Origin: Herbidospora cretacea | Lineage (GTDB): Bacteria > Actinomycetota > Actinomycetes > Streptosporangiales > Streptosporangiaceae | DNA length: 64,000 nt | Direction of reading: 5' to 3' | Assembly (NCBI RefSeq): GCF_001570605.1 | Contig: NZ_BBXG01000025.1 | Span: 1-64,000, forward strand | Shown: positions 63,866 through 64,000 of the stretch, in pieces | Numbering within the stretch: position 1 is the first letter of the stretch | Layout: each line of letters starts with the position of its first letter | Position numbers and translations under genes: made by a program | The notes under the pieces: generated by a model | The model's input: only the letters and a program-made list of their open reading frames with translations | What the model was told of the DNA's origin: nothing | The model's database searches: none

Positions 63866-64000
63866 GTGAGCAGCGAGCAGACGTTTTACGACCTCGTCGG
63901 CGGCGAAGAGACCTTCAACCGCCTGGTTCGGCGATTCTACGAAGGCGTCCGCGAAGACCCGCTGCTCAAACCCCTCTATCCCGACGACGACTTCGAGGGC
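63866..64000 (+). CDS. glbO: Truncated haemoglobin, group II (partial, cut by window end)
   Basis: 45 codons seen, from the GTG at 63866: FYDLVGGEETFNRLVRRFY, then EDPLLKPLYP. This is the helix A-B-C start of trHbO (group II; Tyr at B10 in RRFYEGV). TAACCT (63854-63859) is exactly six bases upstream. GlbO binds oxygen and may aid respiration; the haem-binding His lies beyond the window. The position after pepN is as in Rv2470. Confidence 0.9.
   Translation, partial: MSSEQTFYDLVGGEETFNRLVRRFYEGVREDPLLKPLYPDDDFEG

Overview
The window is a high-GC chromosome segment of a mycelial actinomycete, probably Streptosporangiaceae (Streptosporangium/Nonomuraea-like). That placement is an inference from GC bias, the many GTG/TTG starts, DUF5753-type XRE regulators paired with small HATPase or short proteins, several SpoIIE/HATPase signalling proteins, a mycothiol-type DsbA (Rv2466c-like) and the gene order. 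No insertion sequence, prophage or CRISPR array was seen.

Layout: 1-314 is gene-poor and T-rich. 315-7312 holds the minus-strand proteostasis block valS, clpX, clpP2, clpP1, tig, with a ClgR box before clpP1. 7486-16862 is mixed: an XRE/HATPase pair, a nucleotidyltransferase-GNAT fusion with an SDR and a flavoprotein, cutA, tRNA-Gly and tRNA-Pro, and a GAF-SpoIIE-HATPase phosphatase. 16879-18727 is a DeoR regulator with its putative operator and galT. A c-di-AMP (ydaO) riboswitch precedes a secreted coiled-coil peptidase-like gene that seems to start at CTG. 20766-28589 is a tightly coupled exopolysaccharide operon: a processive GT2 synthase, two paralogous membrane-anchored beta-helix proteins, a third beta-helix protein and a UDP-glucose dehydrogenase, closed by a strong terminator. 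28700-36892 has an MFS-MarR pair, an SDR, DinB, the site-2 protease, an atypical LuxR response regulator, a membrane PP2C phosphatase and an Eis-like GNAT.

37050-44118 returns to conserved backbone (rpiB, def, a second nucleotide-sugar dehydrogenase, ALDH, Rv2466c-like DsbA, pepN). 44190-56520 is metabolic and hypothetical (amidase, NERD protein, ilvD, WYL, serine hydrolase, FmdB, GNAT, HNH, prolyl oligopeptidase, purU, Nudix). 56501-59654 is a minus-strand cassette of a 24-codon peptide gene, a TPR protein and an MFS exporter behind an inverted-repeat operator. A second XRE locus, an MscS channel and the start of a truncated haemoglobin gene close the window. The order clpX-clpP2-clpP1-tig / rpiB / DsbA-pepN / glbO matches the Mycobacterium tuberculosis order (Rv2457c-Rv2470) with large accessory blocks inserted.

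The strongest leads for something undescribed are the exopolysaccharide operon with its shared cytoplasmic tail motif, the peptide-TPR-MFS cassette, and an almost identical long promoter element (TTGACCCAT...CATNTTGGGCCAA) at two separate XRE loci 53 kb apart. Across the window at least eleven genes have a TANNNT box 6-7 nt before the start codon, which suggests widespread leaderless transcription.
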